Shown one piece after another: positions 26,235 through 30,984 of a stretch of 30,984 bases of DNA. How positions within the stretch are numbered: the first letter of the stretch is position 1; every line of letters starts with the position of its first letter. Both the position numbers and the translations under genes were made by a program. Under the pieces are notes generated by a model, which did not search any database, was not told the origin of the DNA, and was given only the letters and a program-made list of their open reading frames with translations. Source of the stretch: Sanchytrium tribonematis (taxonomy: Eukaryota > Sanchytriomycota > Sanchytriomycetes > Sanchytriales > Sanchytriaceae); the NCBI GenBank assembly GCA_018985235.1, contig JADGIG010000051.1, forward strand, positions 1 to 30,984, written 5' to 3'.

Positions 26235-26272
26235 GAAAATTCCCCTTTTTTATGAAAATTTTCATTAAAGTG

Positions 26273-26983
26273 CTAATTTATTATCGAAATGCCTAATTCA
26301 TGCAGTGAAGGAATCAGCCAAGATTTAAATTTGGAATTGCAGCAATCAATCGGACTTAGCCCATTGTTATTACGACTGTGAATAGATTTTCCGAAATTTG
26401 CGGCAAGATACACCACAACTTCTCCATTACTCAATTCACATGCGAGATGTATAGGCAGGTTCCCCTCAGAATCTTTCAACTGTTTTGCTCCTCTGCTACA
26501 TAACAATTCAACCATAGCTCTATTTCCAACGCTGCTACACCTATGAAGTGGTGATTGTTGATATTTATCAACTGCATTTATCAAATCTGGTTTATTGTCC
26601 AGTAGCAACTGCGCAATTGGTATAGAGCCTTTAGATGCAGCAAAATGAAGAGCCGATTGACCTGTTTTTGAAGTTTTACCTAAATCAACCTTGCAATTGT
26701 ATGTTAATAATTGAACAATTTCAAGATTTGTGGTTGCGCACGATAATAAAAATGGAGTAAATCCACCATCATCAGAAACATCTGCTAGAGATATATCGAT
26801 TTTGCTTAGAATAAATTGTACAATTTTCGTGTGCATTCCGACCACAGCCCAATGCAAAGCGGTCCTACCGTCTAAATCCTTTAGTTCTAGTTGATCCGAA
26901 AGCTTTTCTACTTTATGAAAATGTCCTAGGAAGGCAGCTTCAAAAATTCCACCGAATTTGTTATCATTTGAGATTTGAGTCAT
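26273..26983 (-). CDS. NAS6: Gankyrin / NAS6 proteasome assembly chaperone
   Basis: A 236-residue protein of about seven ankyrin repeats. The sequence DLDGRTALHWAVVGMHTKIV, then TGQSALHFAASKGSIPIAQLLL, SPLHRCSSVGNRAMVELL and KDSEGNLPIHLACE follows PSMD10/NAS6 in order and spacing, including the diagnostic D-S-E-G-N-x-P-x-H-L-A-C. NAS6 binds the RPT3 ATPase during assembly of the 19S regulatory particle. The gene lies 38 nt upstream of an AAA ATPase gene, but that protein does not look like RPT3. AATAAA is embedded in the last codons, just before the TAG stop. Confidence 0.85.
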   Translation of the reverse strand: MTQISNDNKFGGIFEAAFLGHFHKVEKLSDQLELKDLDGRTALHWAVVGMHTKIVQFILSKIDISLADVSDDGGFTPFLLSCATTNLEIVQLLTYNCKVDLGKTSKTGQSALHFAASKGSIPIAQLLLDNKPDLINAVDKYQQSPLHRCSSVGNRAMVELLCSRGAKQLKDSEGNLPIHLACELSNGEVVVYLAANFGKSIHSRNNNGLSPIDCCNSKFKSWLIPSLHELGISIIN

Positions 26984-27014
26984 TACAGAAACAAAGGAGT
27001 TGATTTACTTAAAA

Positions 27015-28064
27015 TTATGCTATCTTGACTCTGTCATTTTGAACATTGTATGAGCAATTCACTAATTCGATTTTCACCGAGGAATTTTGCTTCAAAATCT
27101 CATTGATATAATTATCAAAATATAAGGCTGAGATATTTTCAAATCGAATTTGTCTCGCAGAGCATCTGATCAAGTACGAAATAACATTATCGGATAAAAC
27201 TATTGCATTTTTGGTTTTATCTCCGACGAAAGTTATTGATTTTAAACTTTTGCCCTGAGCTGTGCAACTTTCAACAAATGTATTTAACAAGTTTGGCTCT
27301 ACAGTAGATGAGTTTAGTGGCAATCTGATTGACTGCAGCGTGTAATACTTGATTCTTCTCAGTATGTTAAGCAAAGTATCATTAGAAATGGATTGTGATG
27401 CCAAGTCTACGTCATCTTTTGAAAAATCTATCAGTCCATTGTATTTTGGATTTGTAATGATGTACTGCTTTCCAATTTCTTTGATCAGGTCAACTTTTGA
27501 ATCAAGTTCCGCTTTGAGTTGTGTAAACCCATTATTTAAGCCTTGGACGTCGTCGTTGAAGTCTAAAAAGTACCCGTCATGAAGTCTTAATTGCATTTTA
27601 AATGCATTGATCTCTTTCTGTTGTTCTATAACTAATTGCATCAATTTTTCAACCAAAAAATCTGCGGTTACAGCACAAACATGATCTTTCACTTTTTGTT
27701 TTGTTCCTTCTACTTTGCAACCAAACAAAAATTTTGGGCATTTTACCACTGAAAATTCGCAAATTTTTAAATGTTCTGTTAAATCCTTTCTCTTACAGGA
27801 TTTGGAGCACCCACTTGACCAATTAGTACAGAAAACTTCCATGTCACCCAACTGAGCAGCAAGGTTTTCATCAACTACCGCATTGCTAGGCTTGCAATCT
27901 TTACAGAAAACTTTCCACTCTACCACAAATGGCACATCGCAAGTCTCCTTACATTTAGAACAAGACAAAGATGAATCTGGTCTCTTTAAATAAAAATAGT
28001 TTTTGCTTTTAAAAACTTGGGATTCTTCATTTTCCTCTTCTGAGTCACCATGATAAATCCCCAT
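27015..28064 (-). CDS. TRAF-type zinc-finger protein with LRR-like C-terminus
   Basis: 349 residues from ATG 28064 (MGIYHGDSEEEN). The longer frame to 28148 would run into the start of the divergent DALRD3 gene and reads as non-coding. Cys/His clusters: SCSKCKETC and FCKDC (degenerate RING), then FCTNWSSGCSKSCKRKDLTEH and KICEFSVVKCPKFLFGC followed by KDHVC, which is the TRAF-type finger pattern C-x-N-x-x-x-G-C...H-x-x-x-C. A short coiled coil follows (~residues 130-190), then an LRR-like strand region. There is no MATH domain. Perhaps a ubiquitin ligase or adaptor; the RING ligands are too degenerate to claim activity. AGTAAA lies past the stop. Confidence 0.7.
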   Translation of the reverse strand: MGIYHGDSEEENEESQVFKSKNYFYLKRPDSSLSCSKCKETCDVPFVVEWKVFCKDCKPSNAVVDENLAAQLGDMEVFCTNWSSGCSKSCKRKDLTEHLKICEFSVVKCPKFLFGCKVEGTKQKVKDHVCAVTADFLVEKLMQLVIEQQKEINAFKMQLRLHDGYFLDFNDDVQGLNNGFTQLKAELDSKVDLIKEIGKQYIITNPKYNGLIDFSKDDVDLASQSISNDTLLNILRRIKYYTLQSIRLPLNSSTVEPNLLNTFVESCTAQGKSLKSITFVGDKTKNAIVLSDNVISYLIRCSARQIRFENISALYFDNYINEILKQNSSVKIELVNCSYNVQNDRVKIA

Positions 28065-28100
28065 TCTTGGCCTTTTTAAATTTGAAATTAGGATAAAACA

Positions 28101-28943
28101 ATGCTCAAATTGCAGCGCGACATTGAAAAGCAAATAAAATGCAATCATATTATTTATTATGAGCAGCGCCCTTGCTCATATTACGTTAATTCTGCTCAAT
28201 GGCACAACGACAATCATTCAGAATTCGAGAATATTGAAAAAATTGAAAATTACAGAAGGGGATATCTGCTGTACATAAATATCAACTACTGCATTGGATC
28301 TTTTACAAGAGTATCGTACAAATCGTTCTTAAGCACTTCTTTTTCAGTGGAAGAAAGCACGGGCCTAAATTTATTACATCAAAAACGCATCCAGTATGTT
28401 TATAAGATTTTATCCAACTTCTTTTTCGGAGATGTGAAGCTCACGGTGGGAGAGTTGACGAAATCGGATATCGGAGTCTCTACAATGAAGCAATTTGAAT
28501 GGTGCAATGATGAATTTCAAGATTTGAAGGAAAAATGCACAATGATTTCGACAAAAAGAACTCAGCCAGTGAATTTTAAAATCGATTCAATTTATATAAG
28601 TTACTCCTATGCTAGGCTAAATAGAATTAATGAATACATCATATCGTGCGAGTCAAATTCTCTTGATTTGTCGCTGGCTGACGATGATAGTCGAGTACTT
28701 ATTCACATATTATGTTCATACGAATTCTATCTAGATAATTTCGTGGAAAAGAGAGACCCTTACTTTTTGTTTGTTTACTGCCAAAAGTTGTCCCGAACTG
28801 TTGGCAAAGTACACAAATCTCTTAGAGTCAAAAATACGCACGAAAATCTCAAAATGTTTCGAAGCTACTTGTTTAGCCATTCCTTGCGCATATTGGATGA
28901 GCTTTTTACAGTTTTGGAATTCCAAAAAATTACTGAAATCTAA
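28101..28943 (+). CDS. DALRD3: DALR anticodon-binding domain protein DALRD3
   Basis: 280 residues. The C-terminal ~120 residues form an arginyl-tRNA-synthetase-type DALR domain, without any synthetase catalytic core. Segments matching DALRD3 are GDVKLTVGEL, SIYISYSYARLNRINEY (family Y-N-x-A-R-L), PYFLFVYCQKLSRTVGKVHKSL and SYLFSHSLRILDELFTVL. In animals DALRD3 works with METTL2 to place 3-methylcytidine at position 32 of tRNA-Arg isoacceptors; the same job here is inferred. The divergent TRAF-finger gene starts 36 nt away. The TAA stop shares bases with the convergent RIC1 TAG (28940-28943). No AATAAA is seen near the stop. Confidence 0.75.
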   Translation: MLKLQRDIEKQIKCNHIIYYEQRPCSYYVNSAQWHNDNHSEFENIEKIENYRRGYLLYININYCIGSFTRVSYKSFLSTSFSVEESTGLNLLHQKRIQYVYKILSNFFFGDVKLTVGELTKSDIGVSTMKQFEWCNDEFQDLKEKCTMISTKRTQPVNFKIDSIYISYSYARLNRINEYIISCESNSLDLSLADDDSRVLIHILCSYEFYLDNFVEKRDPYFLFVYCQKLSRTVGKVHKSLRVKNTHENLKMFRSYLFSHSLRILDELFTVLEFQKITEI

Positions 28944-30984
28944 TGCTCGACATTCTGAAGAACAAGGTCCCTTAATGACAGGTAACAAGAACTCTCCATG
29001 GCGAACATCAATTGCTCCCATTTATCCCTAATCTCTGTGTTTATAGTATTTTTTAAGGAAGGTATGTCCTGCAGCATAGAGAGAATCATAACATAGAGCT
29101 CCGTAAATTCGCTGGAAGTTGATGCCAATTTTGCAATGCTCAGTAATCTCATTGTGCGTTTGTCATTCTTCTCTTTCACCAATGATGATTTTCGACTCTG
29201 AGGGGCGCTATTTAGCTCAATATCCGTACTCAAATTTAAATTGGAGCTAGAATTTCGACGAAGTTGTCCACTTTCATAGTCTATAGGCCATTTGAAATTA
29301 ACATGTAGAATTTTGAATGTTTCGAGATCCATAGGGAGCTTGAGATAATCTTTGTGCTGAAGGACATAAGATTTGGCATTTTCACCCGCCAACTGAATAG
29401 TCTCAAACAGATCTGCGTATTGCTTTCGGCTGTATAGCAAATGACAATGTCTGTCGAATAAATCATTAACATTATGAAACCTTGTGAAGTAATCCACAAA
29501 TTCATACTTGTACCGGTCTGCAACCATATCAACAATGTGAGTTGAGTCTAAATAAATAAGGAAAACCTCCGATTTTGTTAATATATTCAAGTATTTCTCT
29601 ACTTAATTGCATGTCCCTCACATCCAGAGCACCTTTTAGAAGTTCAATACAGTCATTTTCCTGAAAACTATTATCATTTTGGCTTAAAACTAAATAACAA
29701 CTTGCTGTTCTGTACTTTTGAAGATTTAGACATTTTCTTAAAATTGAGTCGGGATCTTCTTCAACAATATCAAATAAGTCTTTCCAATAAACGCTTTCCA
29801 TTTTGCGTGCCACTTTTGCAAGCACATCATAAAAATTGGAATAATATTTCAGAACACGAACTAGCATTTTTAAATATTGACTGTCATCGGTTTCCCTACT
29901 TTTTTCCCAAAAGTATGAAAATATTATTTCTAAATAAACTTCATACTGCGGGTCGGTCTTAAAATGGTCCAGATAGGCTTGAAGAAGTTCTTGTTTTTTC
30001 ATGTTAATGCATAATTGAAAGGCAAAAATATGCAAAAAGGGCTGTGTTTTACTTGCAAACTTGATGTATGGCGCGTCATCATGAAAAACACGACTAGCCT
30101 CTAACTCAATAATTAATAATAGACCCTTTTGAATATCGACTGCTACTGGTAATGAATGAACGTTGTAATTAACCTGAAAATCAAATGGCGTTTTATCAAT
30201 CATACAAAATATTTTAACATGCCCAGGGCCCAGCAAAACAAAGCAATGTGAGAATAAATCTGTGAAAATTGGAAAATAACTCAATCCTAGAAGAGAATAT
30301 TTGTAGTCAATTTGGAAAGTTTTTTTCAATGTCGTAATTTTATCGACTTCCTCCACCTTGTACACCATACATGCTATCTTGTCGTAAGTACTCATCACTC
30401 CGGACAAGCTACTAGAGGAAATATTGTTCAAAACGAAGCCCGTTAGATTTTTAAAAGGAAGATCAAGCTCAAATAAATATTCGATATGTTTCAATCCGTC
30501 AAAACTATAAGCTGCTACTGTCCCTTGCTCTTCATTTTTCCCAAAAAAATACAAGTATGGCTTAATATAATCCAGTCGCTGGGCAGGATATCCAATCCTT
30601 ATCCTAGGAACACTTTCTAGATTTATTTCCTGACTAAAGTCTAATACAGTGACAAACTGTTCGGAATAATGATTCTTTACAGTCGTGATTAAGCATATCA
30701 GGCAGTTATTGACAAAAACAATGGAATCTATCGTAGTGGAACTACCATCCTTAAAGTCTATTTCTTGCCAAACGACTTGAGCTTTGCTAAAAATATGAAT
30801 TTTAGTCAGTCTTGTTAAAAAGAGTAAGTCTTTGGTGTTCAATATATTAACAGCGGAAAATTTCTCCAAAGTAAAACCAGTAGGATAGCTCAATGGTATA
30901 AAATGACAACCGCCAGGAATACTGAAAGGTTGAGAGACCGTGGTTGCTATGTGTAATTGATGTCTAGTTAGTAAGCATGGAAAC
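28940..30984 (-). CDS. RIC1: RIC1, partner subunit of the Ypt6/RAB6 exchange factor (5' end off window), one 19-nt intron
   Basis: Exons 29567-30984 (open to the window edge) and 28940-29547. With RGP1 this protein activates Ypt6/RAB6 at the Golgi. The visible ~675 residues are the later beta-propeller strands, then the RIC1 helical domain: VLAKVARKMESVYWKDLF, then RKCLNLQKYRTASCYLVLSQ and LLKGALDVRDMQLSREILEYI, matching the C-L-x-x-x-x-x-x-T-A-x-x-Y-L-x-x-L-Q pattern of the family. The C-terminal exon (DSTHIVDMVADRYKYEFVDYF) includes FKWPIDYE, similar to F-L-W-P in RIC1, and a helical end. The frame remains open to base 30984. At the edge, CTAACTAG (complement of about 30964-30971) could be a 3' splice site. 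Confidence 0.8.
29548..29566 (-). other. 19-nt intron in RIC1
   Basis: On the minus strand GTTTTCCTTATTTATTTAG, phase 1, with TTTAT placing A at -6. It joins two long frames at an Asp codon (G plus AC). It is the only ultrashort intron here without a GTA start. Confidence 0.87.

Noticed and set aside
30880-30945. tRNA-like A box (TAGCTCAATGGT) and a B-box-like GGTTGAGAGACC
   Set aside because: The D stem cannot form (no GAGC partner), the B box is one base too long, and the stretch lies in the antisense of the open RIC1 frame.
1-30984. Chlorarachniophyte nucleomorph chromosome
   Set aside because: Intron size fits, but ALG6, RIC1, 7TM-RGS, leuA and flagellar-type genes are not expected in a nucleomorph.
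1-30984. Mobile elements, CRISPR arrays, tandem repeats
   Set aside because: No transposase or reverse transcriptase motifs, terminal repeats or spaced direct repeats were seen; the BED-like fingers at 11409 lack a transposase core.

Overview
The window is a very compact, AT-rich stretch of nuclear DNA from a eukaryote. About 28 protein genes, a U3 snoRNA and an intronic box C/D snoRNA fill 31 kb, and only one gap exceeds 300 bases (about 10815-11408). The genetic code is standard. Core eukaryotic genes (ALG6, VPS2/CHMP2, HAT1, UTP5, RAD6, RPA3, PP5, FEN1, gankyrin/NAS6, RIC1) mark a nuclear genome. Two likely cilium/flagellum genes (an LRR protein resembling CEP78 and a CH-domain protein resembling SPEF2) suggest a flagellated organism. 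With ECM3-like and 7TM-RGS proteins, an early-diverging zoosporic fungus relative (Rozella, aphelid or chytrid type) is my best guess, but the phylum is inference.

Layout. 1-4035: minus-strand run of a partial membrane protein, ALG6, an auxin-efflux-type carrier and a metallo-beta-lactamase hydrolase. 4174-6533: a 7TM-RGS gene meeting an unrecognised gene tail to tail with shared stop-codon bases. 6587-10544: plus-strand run of a DCAF-type WD40 protein, VPS2, a small 7TM protein and HAT1. 10545-11408: U3 snoRNA, its promoter, and the promoter of a two-zinc-finger regulator (11409-12803). 12821-14731: CEP78-like LRR gene (minus). 14749-19847: TPR protein, bacterial/plastid-type 2-isopropylmalate synthase, RAD6, a Thr-rich small protein and UTP5. 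19859-23038: RPA3 (minus), PP5 with an intronic snoRNA, FEN1. 23053-28064: minus-strand SPEF2-like, AAA ATPase, gankyrin and TRAF-zinc-finger genes. 28101-30984: DALRD3, then RIC1 running off the right edge.

The most striking property is the splicing system. Six genes are interrupted by 19-nt introns and one by a 20-nt intron, all GT...AG. All have an A exactly six bases from the 3' end in a YTNA(Y)NNAG context. Each was found because removing it restores a family-conserved protein end (VPS4-binding motif of VPS2, PCNA-binding box of FEN1, C-termini of PP5 and HAT1, centre of LeuA). One conventional intron of about 157 nt, carrying a box C/D snoRNA, follows the inferred PP5 start codon. Introns this small and uniform are otherwise best known to me from chlorarachniophyte nucleomorphs, but this gene content is not nucleomorph-like.

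Compaction is extreme elsewhere too. AATAAA-type hexamers overlap the stop codon in many genes, convergent genes share stop-codon bases or lie 11-17 nt apart, and one divergent pair has only 17 nt between start codons.
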